DNA from: Camillea tinctor
Taxonomy: Eukaryota > Ascomycota > Sordariomycetes > Xylariales > Xylariaceae
Direction of reading: 5' to 3'
Assembly (NCBI GenBank): GCA_022578605.1
Contig: MU394072.1
Span: forward strand, 124,001 to 188,000
Length of the DNA stretch: 64,000 nt
This document shows, piece after piece, positions 12,384 through 24,066 of the stretch. The translations under genes and the position numbers were made by a program. Numbering within the stretch: position 1 is the stretch's first letter; every line of letters begins with the position of its first letter. The notes beneath the pieces were generated by a model. It was not told the DNA's origin and ran no database searches. It was given only the letters and a program-made list of their open reading frames with translations.

Positions 12384-15300
12384 TTATTCGTCGTCTCCAT
12401 CGGCATCTATATCTGCGTCGTTCTGCTCTACGGCCACAGAGTCGTCCTTCGCCTCCTCACTAGCCTCGGCCATAGCCTTGCCTGTACTAGTGTCGCCGAG
12501 TTCTGCACCTTCGCCTTCTTGGGGAACATCTTGGAGCTCGGTTTCCGCCGCTATCGTCTGCATTTGTTTGCCCTTAGGGCCTTTGGCCTCTTTGACCTGC
12601 ACTTGAACTGTGTCGTGAGCCTCGCCATCTTCATTAGTTTTAGCTGCTGTCAGAGCTGCTAATTTTTGCTTCTCCCTCTCAATCCAAGCTGGTGGCAGAC
12701 CAGGGCCACTATCGGCATTACCGTAGTCGCTCTTTTTGGTACCTTTCGGCCATCGTCCTGGACCTCTTCCAGTACCGCCCGTCTTACGCTTCGCGGTGCT
12801 TGTCTTCTTAGGAGCCGTTTTTCGCACGCTGGCGCCTCCGGTTGACCGGCGTGCCCGTGGGCGGGAGCGTGGTTGAGCTGGAGTTCGTACGGCCGAGGAA
12901 GAGGCACGGGATAATGCTGGCGGCCTTATCAGGCTTGAGCCCATGCGCGGCATGGCTGGGCGCCTGGTAGTAATCGGCGGGAAGACCTGAAATCTGCTGA
13001 CCGGTATGCTCTTGTACGGTTCAAGCCACTGATCCTCATCACTAGGCTCCTCAGCAGCCGCCTCTGCGGAATCTCGAATGTCATCATCATAGCCTCCCTG
13101 TCTTTCGCCATTCTCCTTACCAATGCCGTTGATCTTTGCCTTTTCCATCGTCTCGGGAATAAAGTGATCATTTGGCTCAGTTGACTCGAGAACGGCTGGC
13201 TCATGCTCCAGGGGCTTCTGAACGGTGTGGTTGGTAATGGCAAAATCCCCAGTCGCGATCCCACTGGCGGCAAGAACTTGGACAGCTTTGTTATCTTCGT
13301 CTTCTTCCCGGGGGGCTATCGTATTAAGAGCAGGTCCCAGTTCGAAGTTTGTAGCACTGCTGCGGCCCATCACATATGGCGTCCAAGTCAGCACCTGAGG
13401 GTTAAGCTTCACATAGTTCTTGGCTTCCCACTTGGCTACCTCCTTATGGCAGTAGGCGAGATCTACCCGGAACGCGTATACCTGGGTGATGGGATCTCGA
13501 ACAAGAAATCGAAGTGCCTCGAGGGCCGATATAACATCGTCTGGTGTCATGCCGGTGTCATCAGATATTTGTCTAATGCTGAGACCTTTCTTTTGCAATT
13601 TGTCTTCCGGCACGCGATCTATGAGGTATTTGCATAGCACCAACCTCCAGTAATTGCGGTATGATACGAGCCCCATGTCGGAAAGCGGCTTCTCTGGTGA
13701 TCCCGTCTTCTCCTCAACACGGGTGAGGAGGTAGGAAAAGTCAATAAGGAGATGACCGTACCCTTTCCGCTGATGAATCGGTAGAGTAAGAATACAGCTA
13801 ACATTATTCTGACTACTTGCACGCTTCTCTTTCGAGAAATATCCGACAAAATGGTAGCCCAAGTCGTCATATTCGCAAAGCACGTAGAACAAGAATGGCT
13901 CCACGTCATAGTAGAGAGTCTTAGAGCCGAGGAATAATTTGGCGAGTAGACAGAGGTTTTGACAGTAGACCGGATTCTTCCGACCATCTACTTCGAAGAA
14001 GGACACAGAGCCGTGACGGTAGATCTCATCGCCCGGGGGGTGTTTTGCGGGGCACTTGAGCTTGTGGCGCCAGGCGACATAATCGGAATTCATGTACTTT
14101 AAGCAGAACTCGCATATGTAGAGGACACGATTGCGGCTGTACTCTTCGGGATAGGGAGCTGCATACCAAGTATCGATCTCCCAGCCGCCAAACTCGATGC
14201 ATTCGATTTGGCTTGCTGGTCCAGACGCTTTCTTTGACTTCTTGACCGGCACCTCAGCTTGGGCTTGCATAGCCCTCAGTCTATTTCTCCATTCTTCTTC
14301 GGCCTTCTGCTTGGCCTCGTCGAATCGCCGACGGTCATCCTTTGTGGGCAGAGTTTTGGTAGTATCTGCCTGCTCTTCCGTCAGGATGCCACCGTAAGGC
14401 TTTCCCTTCAACTCATCCGTCTCCTTATCATAAAACGAATAGAAAGGCTGCGAGTAGCTAGAAGACGTAAATGGAGCCATTGAGGGTAATTCCGCTGCTG
14501 CTGCGGCTGCCGAAACACCTGCACTACCACGACGACGACGCCCTGTGGTATTTCGCGAGGCTCGAGATGCAGCTGCCCGAGCGGTTCGTTTTCGGCGGGT
14601 AATGGTGGATTTAGGTTTCTGCGAGAGGATTTGGCGAAGCTCAGTTGCGTCTACCCGGATCTTTAATAAGAGGCTAGAGCGTGAATGTTTTAGGACGGTG
14701 CATTGCGTCTCCGGATTGGACGCCTTTTGCCTTAGTGAACGTGCTGAACGTGGGCGTACGGCTAATTCCGCACTATTCATCCTATCTTGCGTTGCTTCCT
14801 CCGTGGCCGATCCATCAGAAGTGTTCTTCCGTTTTTTCCTTAGTGATGGCGGGACCTCCTCGGCTTCGGCAGAGGATGTCTTTCTTTTCCTGAGCACTCG
14901 GGACCCATCCATTGGGTCTTCTACTAGTACAAGCTGGTTGAAGACGGAGTGCGAATCCGGTTTATTAGTTCCACGCTGAGAAGGGAGTAAATCCCGGGCA
15001 AGTTTAGGGGCAGAGGTGCGAACAGTAGAGGTCGGCGACAAATCACCGTCTGGGATATCCCCATTCATATCCAAATCGCCCTCTGCATCTACATTGCGAT
15101 TCGTGAAACCAGCCTCCGATTCCGACTCAGATTCTGCATCGTCGTCGACACACTCGGGACACTTCCAATTCGATGCACCTGTTGGAAGCATTAGCAAAAA
15201 CTTGGGTGTGTTATATGGCCGACTAGTAGGGGCCCGGGGGTTCATGATAGAACATACCAACACCATCACCGAGAGCGTTCGCATTGCGCGCGCATTGTTG

Positions 15301-16173
15301 GTGTGCTAGATCGTGATATGTTAGCGATGGATCTCATCCCGGACTACAGCTTGGGTAGAACGACGCACCATGTTCACCGCACCCTTTGCAGGAAAGATAA
15401 GCCTCAAACTCCTCCGCCGGGTCGTTTTCCTCGTCCTTCTTGCAGAATAGGCAGTTATTACGATCGGCGGCTTCAGAATCTTCATCTTCTTCGTCGTCCT
15501 CCTCCTCATCATCATTCTCGACGGCCTCGTCCCACTCGGCAGCGGATTCGCGATCGCTAGAGCCCGATACAGAGCTGATGTCCACCTCGCTCTCGCTATC
15601 TTCATCATCGGTTTCTCCAGGTTTTATCTTGACTGCACCCACTCCTTCTGCTTCGTCGTCATCCTCGTCTTCTTCAGCTTCTTCTTCAGCTTCCTCGACA
15701 GCTTCCTCGTCAGCTTCCTCGTCTTCTTCCCCGCTTGAGGCTCCGGCTGGGTCAACGTGACTACGCTGTACCACATCTTCATCGTCATCCTCTCCCTCGG
15801 CATCGATGTCGAAAGCGTCATCGTCACCATGCGCGTCTCCATCTTCGTCCCCCTCCTCGCTACTGTACTCCTCGCCATCCTCTCCTTCGGCTGGGAGGTC
15901 TTCCAAGTCGCCATGCTCGTAGTCCTGCGCCTCAATGTCATCTTCGGCGACTGCGTCGATATCACTATCCTCGTGGTTATCGCCTACATCGCGCTGGTCA
16001 TACATCTGTTCGGTCTGGTCGGGTGGGACGACAGGATCGAGCCCAGGGGGTATGGGCGCGCCGGTGTTGGCCATGACGGTATCGTTAGGTAAGTCCTCCT
16101 CGAACTCGGCATCTTCTTCGGAGAGGACCACGCTCTGTTGCAACTCTTCCTGCATGAGCTGTGCATTGGCCAT
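12384..16173 (-). CDS. sas3: PHD-finger MYST histone acetyltransferase (Sas3/Mst2, KAT6-like)
   Basis: Three exons (16173-15369, 15305-15258, 15178-12384) encode 1215 residues. A very acidic N-terminal third (about 20-235, long Asp/Glu runs) precedes a PHD finger (about 241-294). Its Cys/His ligands are split across all three exons: CLFC, CKGC, the H-x-H/C set and CPEC. A basic linker (about 380-510) leads to the MYST domain (about 611-870). The MYST zinc finger is C640, C643, H656 and C660. The autoacetylated Lys equivalent is K704, the catalytic Cys/Glu equivalents are about C746 and E780, and the acetyl-CoA loop is QRKGYGHLLIDFSY (754-767). A low-complexity tail with Pro/Arg and Glu-rich parts ends the protein. 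Known role: H3K14/K23 acetylation in NuA3/Mst2 complexes, where PHD fingers read the H3 tail. Esa1 is excluded by lack of a chromodomain. The gene faces the NDUFA1 gene across a shared upstream region. Confidence 0.92.
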
Positions 16174-17150
16174 GGTAATCGAGGTGGGGGAAACCGAGTT
16201 TGTTATGGTCAGGGTAGACGGAACAGGGTGGTAGAAACACGGCAGGGTTATAATCAGAACTTGCGCCGCCTCTCAGAAATCGAATCGCGATGTTCCAAGG
16301 CCTCCAGCTCGAACGGCTTTACGTCATGGGAAGCCCTGTCGCATTCCTATTAAATCGGTCTATGGGGATATCGCAAGAGAACGAATGCAAATGATACAGA
16401 AATAAGCGGGTTTGTGTGTTGGTAAGAACGAGGCGCAAGGCATTAGAGGTCGCGGCATGGAAGGGTTGGTGAGCTCCGTAGACGAAGAGAAGACAGATAG
16501 AACAGATGAAACGCGCTGCAGATGCGCATTGAGAAGTTTATTATGGATATATTGTAGAATTCAGGAATTGAATAGGCATTTCTGCGCGTGGTTAGGAAGG
16601 CTTTGAGGCGTCACGAGAAGTCAAAAGGGTAGAAAAAGCGATGGATGGTAAATTAATTCACAGTGCTTGGGGGTGGTTTGTGATGGCCCTGAAATGGCGA
16701 AAGGCGAAATTCACAGTTCAGGTGTTGGAGAGAGAGTTCTCCGTTCTCCGTTCCCCGTTCCCCGTTTTCCCTCTAATGGACCGTAAAGTTCAGCCCATTC
16801 CATTCCAATTGCCCCCCCACATATGTTAGTCAGCAATTGAAAGCTTGGCTATAGCTGGAGGAGAGTAGATTACCTAAGGTAAATCCCTCTTTACCTTAGC
16901 CGTGTAGCCTGACTAAATTCCATCATCACCTGTCAACTGTAAATAACCCGCTGTAAGTTCTTTTTACCACTACTTAAACCAACCAATTGACGATAGCTCA
17001 CTTGACATCTCCTTACGGAATACAATATCGTAAGTTATCCTAACTAGGTATACCACCAGTTTGCCACCTCTTTTATACAAGCTAATCATTTATATCTATA
17101 CCTATACCTATACCCAGATAACCCACTAGCATTGGCCTCTGTCGTCCACC
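16174..17150. promoter_or_regulatory. divergent upstream region of sas3 and NDUFA1
   Basis: A 977-bp region lies between the divergently transcribed acetyltransferase and complex I genes and must hold both promoters. Just before the NDUFA1 ATG is a CTATAC repeat with pyrimidine-rich sequence (17090-17115). I cannot assign individual factor sites. Confidence 0.5.
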
Positions 17151-17731
17151 ATGCCCGTTCCATTCGAAGCTCTGATTCCCTACGGAATCATCCTCGCCGT
17201 AAGCCTACCCTCTGCGATACCTTCTCTCTCCACCATGCGAATTGCGATCAATAATCACTAAGACTATGGTTGGATTAGATGTTCGGTGCGACTGGTGCTG
17301 GACTGTCAAAATTCAGAAACTGGCAGAACGGTGGTAAAAGACAACGACGTTCGCTCGATCAGTGGGACAGAGTAGGTTCTATCTCTCTTTTTCTCTCTTT
17401 CTCTCTCTTATATATATATATATCAAACTAGAACCATTGTGGTAGCTAACCGTTCTATAGCAAAGTATGAACCAACGACAAATAAAACCCCCCCGAAACC
17501 CCATTTCCATCTCTTATGCGCGATACTAACCCGAATTTCCCGGTAGTGATGGACCGAGACCGAAGAATCACTGGTAGTTTACGAGGACAAAGCGATAAAG
17601 CTATAGCACCGTTGGGCTTCGAGCTCAATAATCCATGGAGAGTATGTTGAGCAGACGAACTTGTTGTATATTTCTCTGTCATGTTCTACCATACTAACCT
17701 TTACTCTTAGGTTGAAAAACGAATGTCGTAG
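17151..17731 (+). CDS. NADH:ubiquinone oxidoreductase subunit NDUFA1 (MWFE)
   Basis: A small gene in four exons: 17151-17198, 17279-17375, 17547-17641 and 17711-17731, encoding 86 residues. The N-terminus (MPVPFEALIPYGIILAMFG) forms the single membrane segment. Then come the family hallmarks NGGK and a W-x(4)-MDRDRRITG block, followed by a fungal tail ending in NNPWRVEKRMS. This is the MWFE accessory subunit of mitochondrial complex I in the inner membrane, needed for assembly of the membrane arm. Introns 1 and 3 have GTAAGC and GTATGT donors. The second donor must be GTTCTA at 17376, because the better-looking GTAGGT at 17372 would put a stop codon at the start of exon 3. That splice is the least certain part, but family alignment length supports it. 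No long open frame exists here, so simple ORF calling misses the gene. Confidence 0.85.
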
Positions 17732-17933
17732 TCGGGAAGGAATGAAATAAATAAATCACCACAAAAGGGGAAAACCACTTGTACTACAAGTTACAAATAC
17801 AGCATATGATATACCATCCTTTTTTTTATCACCTTTTATTGAACCGAATTCTATGGGTATCATGCGTCCTATTCTATATGCAGCGCCGAAAGTGCCCAGT
17901 ACAATACACCAACTAGAAACTAGAGTCCAAATC

Positions 17934-19178
17934 TCATATCGATATCTCTGGTCGATTCTTATTCAGCCCCTCTAGAAGCATGCAAGCCTGGCAGAGCTTT
18001 TGACTTGACATGTAACCGCACTTTTCGCAAGTGCCTAGTTTCTGCTTGGGAATAATAGGGAGCCCCGGAGTTCCTGGCTTTGATCGTTCCTTAATTCTCT
18101 GTTTATCGGGACGATGGCCATTAGACGTAGACGTAGACGTAGGCGCAGGTGTAGTTTTAGTCGTCGTGATTTCGGTCTCTAGGTTTGCGGCCTCGGCCAC
18201 TTCGTTCTCGCGAAGTTGCCTGTCCATGGCCGCCATCTCTCCACCGGTCGCCTGCCCGTTGGCGGAACCACATCCACCGACGTTATCTTCGTCGGCGCTA
18301 GCATGGGAAGAAGGTGTCTTTCCCTTGCAACCACAGGAGTCCGATGTGGCCCCTGGAACTAGCCTGGCCATATCCTCTCCACTCCGCACGACATCCAGGA
18401 TGGCACTGGGACGGACCTTTTCTAGACTTTTGATCAAGCTCCTTGCACTACCGCGGAATGCTTCTGGGCTGTAAATGCATTCGGTGCTAAAGTAGTCCAG
18501 TTTTTTGTGGTGTGCATATAGCACAATCTCCTTTTCGTATGCATACTTCAGGGGCTTGCTCCGTTTGACCGCGCTCGCATCGCTGCCGGTGACGATGCTG
18601 GTGCTCCGTGATAACCGAGGTAGATCGCCTCGGAGCAAATTCATGAGGATAGTCTCGGCCACGTCGTCTGCGTTGTGGCCCGTGACGACATGCTTGATTC
18701 CCAGCATCTTCGCGCCGCGGTCGAGTGCTTGCCGCCGGAACACGCCGCAGTACGTGCAATTCCCTTTCTTCCCGATGGTCTCGACAACCTGGTCCATAGT
18801 CCAGCCGTATAACTCATCGTATCCAACGATCTTCAAGGGCATGTCATACTGCTTGGCGTTCCGCTTCACCGTCTCTAGTGAATCGTCACGGTAGCCCTTG
18901 ATGCCTTCGTCGATACTCAGGAGGATGAGGTCCACTCCATAACCATGCCTCTCGTTTAACGTCTTTAGCACCGAAGCTAGGACAGTGGAATCCTTCCCCC
19001 CTGATGCTCCGATAGCAACCCTTTCTCCCCGAAAGAAGAGCTCGGATGAGGTAATGGTGTGATGTACTTCATCTTCGAATATGCGGATGAAGCATGCTTT
19101 GCATAGTTTCTGGTGGTTCTTAGGCCGCTTGATAAGGGCCCTCTCTGTATGGCAGATTGCGCAGAGAACCGGTGGCAT
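17934..19178 (-). CDS. ncs6: cytoplasmic tRNA 2-thiolation protein 1 (Ncs6/Ctu1)
   Basis: A single exon encodes 414 residues from ATG 19178. An in-frame ATG at 19202 would add eight residues. I prefer the inner one because [10 protein letters not shown] begins the conserved region. N-terminal CxxC pairs (C6/C9 and C26/C29) form the zinc ribbon. The PP-loop ATPase signature SGGKDST lies at about 59-65. A central NCTYCG and the GHNADD motif are active-site elements of the TtcA/Ncs6 group. A variable Ala/Ser/Thr-rich linker precedes a C-terminal CEKC-x(8)-CQAC zinc element. Known reaction: adenylation of U34 and transfer of sulfur from Urm1 to form mcm5s2U34 in tRNA-Lys, -Gln and -Glu, with Ncs2 as partner. 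It is divergent from the ribosomal protein gene to its right. Confidence 0.95.
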   Translation of the reverse strand: MPPVLCAICHTERALIKRPKNHQKLCKACFIRIFEDEVHHTITSSELFFRGERVAIGASGGKDSTVLASVLKTLNERHGYGVDLILLSIDEGIKGYRDDSLETVKRNAKQYDMPLKIVGYDELYGWTMDQVVETIGKKGNCTYCGVFRRQALDRGAKMLGIKHVVTGHNADDVAETILMNLLRGDLPRLSRSTSIVTGSDASAVKRSKPLKYAYEKEIVLYAHHKKLDYFSTECIYSPEAFRGSARSLIKSLEKVRPSAILDVVRSGEDMARLVPGATSDSCGCKGKTPSSHASADEDNVGGCGSANGQATGGEMAAMDRQLRENEVAEAANLETEITTTKTTPAPTSTSTSNGHRPDKQRIKERSKPGTPGLPIIPKQKLGTCEKCGYMSSQKLCQACMLLEGLNKNRPEISI

Positions 19179-19690
19179 TCTCGTGTTGGAAAAGGTGATC
19201 ACAGTTTTTCTGGGGTTTTGTCAATATAATCAGTGTAGATATATGAATCTCGATTATAAGATAGACAAGTCCAATGTTGAATTTCTTAAGTAAGTAAGTA
19301 TCTAAGGCATGTAAGTCATAAACTCGACCAACTACATACATGTATATCTTACATATGAGAATTTTAGTGGGGTAAAAAGAGTTAGCAGTGAGGTTTAGGT
19401 AGTAGTGTACACTACAAACATGGAGATACGTCTTCGATGGAGGGGCACTTCAAACTACGGAATAAGCTTATCCCTATTAGGCGTAGCTCTGCCGATAATT
19501 CACCGCGCACACATTAGCTTTTGCACAAAAACCCTACCCCACAATTGAATTGGAAGTTTTTCTGACTTTGCAACTTTGAACTTTTGGAGATTCTTTTTTT
19601 TTCTTCTCTTCTTTTCTTTTCTTCCCTACACCTCTCGATTCGGTAGACAACTTCGTTCGTCACGACCTCATTACTAACTACCTAGTCACC
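19179..19690. promoter_or_regulatory. divergent promoter region of ncs6 and rpl8
   Basis: This 512-bp region separates two head-to-head genes that both serve translation. The rpl8 side has a strong T/C tract (19590-19635) ahead of the start, as is usual for fungal ribosomal protein genes. No specific site is assigned. Confidence 0.55.
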
Positions 19691-20871
19691 ATGGTAAGCA
19701 TATCAAACACCCAATGTTCATGTGCTATTTAATAGCAATTGAATAAAAATAAATTGAAATGGCTCTCGCTGGTCGAGATGTCCATATTATACCGCCTGTT
19801 GTCTTTACAAGACGCAGGTGATGACTTGGCTTGAGATTGTTTTTGGGGCAAGTGTGCAGACATGCCACTTGCAACAAAATACATATATCTCTCTAGAGTT
19901 CAAGGAAGACTGCAGTCAATGGAACCCATTTGCTGATGTCTTCTTTTCTCAATGATAGCCTCCTAAGTCCGGTAAGAAGGCCGCTCCGGCCCCCTTCGGT
20001 TCGTCTAAGGCGTCCTCGAAGAAGGCCCCCAAGGTGAGTACTATAACCCCCTCCTTTTCTTCTTTGGGTTGCTAACATCTTCCACCAGAACCCTCTCCTC
20101 GAGAAGCGCCCCCGAAACTTCGGTATCGGCCAGGACATCCAGCCCAAGCGTAACCTGTCGCGCATGGTGAAGTGGCCCGAGTATGTCCGTCTCCAGCGCC
20201 AGCGCAAGATCATCAACATGCGCCTGAAGGTGCCCCCTGCTATCTCGCAGTTCTCCCACGTCCTCGACCGCAACACTGCTGCCCAGGTCTTCAAGCTCCT
20301 CAACAAGTACCGGCCTGAGACCAAGGCCGAGAAGAAGGAGCGTCTCGTCAAGGAGGCCACCGCCATCAAGGAGGGTAAGAAGAAGGAGGATGTCAGCAAG
20401 AAGCCTTATGCTGTCAAGTATGGTCTGAACCACGTTGTTGGTCTGATCGAGAACAAGAAGGCCTCGCTCGTCCTCATCCCCAATGATGTTGACCCCATTG
20501 AGCTGGTCATCTTCCTGCCCGCTCTCTGCCGCAAGATGGGTGTCCCCTACGCCATCATCAAGGGCAAGGCTCGTCTGGGAACTGTCGTTCACAAGAAGGT
20601 ATGTCGCTCGTCCTCCCTTAAATCTATAGGCAACGAAAGACAGGCTAACCTACGAAACCACACAAAAAAGACCGCTGCTGTTCTTGCCATCACCGAGGTT
20701 CGTGCTGAGGACAAGAACGAGTTCGCTAAGGCTGTCAGCGCTATCAAGGATGGCTACCTTGCCAACTCCGAGAACTCTCGCCGGCAGTGGGGTGGTGGTA
20801 TCATGGGCGCTAAGGCCAACAAGCGCATCGAGAAGAAGAAGAAGGCTCTTGAGCAGGCCATCAAGGTCTAA
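19691..20871 (+). CDS. rpl8: 60S ribosomal protein L8 (eL8, L7Ae family)
   Basis: Four exons (19691-19693, 19959-20033, 20089-20598, 20671-20871) encode 262 residues. Exon 1 is only the ATG, with intron 1 (265 nt) starting GTAAGC directly after it. The later introns are 55 and 72 nt. The protein starts [15 protein letters not shown], continues through the eL8-specific [20 protein letters not shown] and then the L7Ae RNA-binding fold (about 120-215). It ends in the [19 protein letters not shown] block and a Lys-rich tail. It is a component of the large ribosomal subunit that binds 25S rRNA. Coding sequence has strong C-ending codon preference, consistent with high expression. Antisense open frames across exon 3 are side effects of that bias. 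Intron 1 may host a snoRNA. Confidence 0.97.
19805..19945 (+). ncRNA. candidate box C/D snoRNA in rpl8 intron 1
   Basis: Inside the 265-nt first intron I see GTGATGA at 19818-19824 (C-box consensus RTGATGA) and CTGA at 19933-19936 (D box). They are flanked by complementary AAGAC (19809-19813) and GTCTT (19938-19942), which could form the terminal stem. A hairpin (GCAAGTG 19848-19854 with CACTTGC 19866-19872) lies between them. Ribosomal protein introns commonly host snoRNAs. Against it: the C-box side has four unpaired bases before the stem, and I found no clear D' box or guide target. Confidence 0.3.
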
Positions 20872-22463
20872 ACATCGAGTTCAGTCACGAAAAAAGAAAA
20901 AAAGGTCATGGGATCAGGAGTTCTCTAGTTTGCACGGCTATGGCGTTGGAGGGAGGCAAAATGGAATACCAACTACGTGGATTTGCATAAGCTACTCCAT
21001 TATCTTGACCCCTTTCAACCAAACCAATGTGAACCGTGAACTGAGATGCGATTAAGGTAGTTTATGACTTTAGTAATGAGATATCGGTGGTCTCCGAACC
21101 TACCCTTGCACGATGCACGACCAACATTGTCTTCGGTAATTTCCCCGCAGCCCGCCTGCTGGGGTCGTCGAATAGAAAGAGGTCGCTTTTGTGTTATGCT
21201 TAACAGTCTACCTCTATTAGGATATAATGCAGGGGAGGCTGATAGGACGCTGCTGGGAGGCATAAACATAGTAAATGCCAAACAGGGCTAGTCCTGCCGA
21301 GACCTTAAAAGCCCGTGTTATTATGTCGCACTTTATATCACCAAACGGGTAATGATTCAAGCACACTTCTGGGTACCTTCTATGTATGTGGTCACCAATG
21401 CTCACTGCTAGTCACTGCTGGTCACTGGATCACCGCAGGATGCATGCCTATCGAGGCCCAATAGAATGCCAGAGCACCCTGGTTATTTGACCGGGAAGAT
21501 GATCAGGAGCTGTCTGTTTGAGGTGTACCTGAAAGATAAGCCCTCGAGATTCGACAACGCTTTATGGCTTGCATACAGGTCCGTGAGCAATGCCTGCCAT
21601 GGTGGTGATAGTGGTGATAGTAGTGAGAGCTACCATACCGATATGGGGGTTGATGAGCTCTGGAAGGTCAATCTCTTCTGTGCACCGTCCGTGAGTCTGA
21701 GTCCCATACCGTTTCATCCCACTACACCCATTACATCCATTACATGAGCCAACGGGTGAAGTTTGTCCCCGGACTTCGGACACCGACACATCTCGAGACC
21801 CATGCCAAGTAAGATTATAGACGCTGCTCATTACCAGTACCGCAAGGAAGGACAGCTTAAGACTCTCTACCTGATAGTTGCATGCGCTTATTCCCACTTT
21901 GTCGTCAGCAGCTGATCCAATTTTAATCCTCCCTCACTGCCGGCTGGGCCACCCACCCAAGATATCAAGTACATAGGTACCCTTTCACCGTCCACTCGTC
22001 CCTCTTTCCAGGTAGTTCCCGTCTCGTTGTTTCCTGGTTCACTATATCTTTTGCTCGTTCCGCCTAGGCATCTGCTGGGCAGACATCGTCGTTGGATAGA
22101 GCTTACTCTTATCTATACACTGCATTTCACGGTTGATCATCTACGTCACGCCCGCACTATATACCTTTTTATACAAGAAGCGATAGCTGCCCAAGCCATC
22201 GTCGTATACCGTCATTTCTAGGTAGCTTCGAATCTCACGCCGAGAAATCAAGTCCTACCAGACCACCTCAACCGATATTTGGTCGCACAGGCAAGCCCTC
22301 CGTGCGGTCCGGGTCGAAATCTTGTACCCTTCGAGCCAAGAGTTCCCCTAATCTGCTGTCGTTCGCTTTGATTAGCGGTACTTCCGCCTACCCAGCCGGC
22401 ATATTCATTACTTAAAGGCCGCCCCCCGGGCTGACCAGACACATCAGAAAGAGAAGGATCAAG
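20872..22463. other. intergenic region between rpl8 and beta-carbonic anhydrase
   Basis: The first ~200 bases are the rpl8 3' flank. The rest leads to the carbonic anhydrase gene. A 93-codon frame at 21466-21747 includes a GGTGATAGT-type simple repeat and has no recognisable domain, so I do not call it. No other feature is supported. Confidence 0.45.
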
Positions 22464-24066
22464 ATGCTTCCTCGTGAGTAAAGCCGTTGTTCCCTCTATT
22501 AGACGACTCGAGAATACCCGTCCCCCTCCCCCCTCTCCCCATACCAGTCAAATCCCCGAAAGAAAGAGGGAGATTTGTAATCTGAGATCCTGCTCCACCG
22601 ACAAGAGATCTATAATATCTCAAGATCATTACGCCTTCTATCTACATAATCTAGATACTAGACGAGATCTAGTCAAGATGAGATTCAGTCATATGGGTTC
22701 AGATTTACTTACATTAGACAAATCAGAGGATCCCTTCGCCTATGCACTGAGCTCGAATCAGGCATGGGCTGGCTACAAAGGCCACCAGAACCCTGAGTTC
22801 TTCAACAAGTTAGCCGCGGGACAGTCACCCAGTATCCGTAAGTCCGCCAGTTTTTCTTTCTTTCTTTCTTTCTTTTCCATTACACCGTTCGGCTATGCAG
22901 TTTACCTCCTTTTTTTTGGTGTTGGTCTTTGCCCATGTACTGTACCCTCTTTCCTGCGTTATTCCTGAGCAAAGAACCTTGCCCTTATCTCTGGACCGAA
23001 TGTTGAGGGAAGAGGGTCTGGTCCCCCCCCCCTCGAGAAAATGGATCAATATTTCTTGGCAAAAAAAGGGACCCTCTCTTCAGCTCCTCTCCTCGCTCTT
23101 TTTTTCCCCACTTCCTACTCAACGGTTTTTTGATTGTTGCATATTCCTTTCTCCATTTCGGCCTGCTTGGCGCTTCAAGACAAGCTTGGCAATCTTACCC
23201 ACCCATGTCACGGATCTATGAGATCTTAGATTTGGATCTTGGCCCCGAGTTTCCTATTACAAGAATAAAAAACGACGTTACAAAGGAACCCCCAAGGGGG
23301 GTCCTGAGGTGGCGGTGGTTGGTGTCTGACGTTTTATGATTATTATTATTATTTTTATGGTTTATTTTTTTTCTTGGCTTTGGTGTTACTGTAATAGATG
23401 TCACTTGGAACATTTTTTAATTGATTATTTTTATTGACTTTTTTTTTGGGTATAGTATGGCTAGGGTGCTCTGATTCGCGGTGCCCCGAGACCACGATCC
23501 TGGGCCTGCAGCCGGGCGACGTGTTCACGCACCGCAACATCGCCAACATCGTCTCGCCGACCGACATCAACACGTCGGCGGTGATCGAGTACGCCGTCGC
23601 CCACATCAAGGTCAAGCACGTGGTGCTGTGCGGGCACACCTCGTGCGGCGGCGCGGCGGCCGCCCTCTCGGACGCCCGCGTCGGCGGCGTGCTGGACACG
23701 TGGCTCACGCCCCTGCGCGCCCTGCGCGCCGCCCACCGCGACGAGCTCGACGCCATCGCCGACGATAAGGCCCGCGCCGCCCGCATCGCCGAGCTCAACG
23801 TCGAGGCCGGCGTCGCCGTCCTCATGGCCAACGCCACCATCCGCGAGCACGTCGAGGACCGCGGCCTCCAGGTCCACGGCACCCTGTTCGATATCGCCTC
23901 CGGCCGCGTGCGCGACCTGGGCTTCGGCACGAGCAAGGGCGCGAAGATGGGCGCGGATACCGGCGGCGCCGGGATCGCGGGCGGCGGCGGCGGCGGCGAG
24001 GTCGTCAGGGGCAGGCACGCGAGACTGGTGTTTAGGACCGATGGCGCGGCGATGCAGGTTCAGTGA
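22464..24066 (+). CDS. beta-carbonic anhydrase (first of two in the window)
   Basis: The preferred model has three exons: 22464-22473, 22718-22837 and 23456-24066 (246 residues, starting MLPHKSEDPFAYALSSNQAW). The first donor is an excellent GTGAGT. A simpler alternative starts at ATG 22678 and gives 256 residues; both share everything after KSEDPF. The 618-nt second intron is unusually long, with a TTTC microsatellite and T runs. Zinc ligands are C48, H104 and C107 (in CSDSR and GHTSCGG), and D50/R52 form the catalytic dyad, so all active-site residues are present. Known reaction: reversible hydration of CO2 to bicarbonate, supplying carboxylases in the cytosol or mitochondria. The ending is a Gly-rich segment (about 200-215) plus ~25 residues not typical of the family. 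Exon 3 is markedly GC-rich at third positions. Confidence 0.88.
22853..22876. repeat. (TTTC)n microsatellite in carbonic anhydrase intron
   Basis: About five to six TTTC units lie 15 bases past the donor of the 618-nt intron and contribute to its length. Confidence 0.8.

Noticed and set aside
15440..15760. Ser-rich frame opposite the acidic region of sas3
   Set aside because: Poly-Ser is the antisense reading of Asp/Glu codons in the acetyltransferase N-terminus.
21466..21747. 93-codon frame between rpl8 and carbonic anhydrase
   Set aside because: Contains a GGTGATAGT-like simple repeat and no domain; upstream and downstream context give no support.
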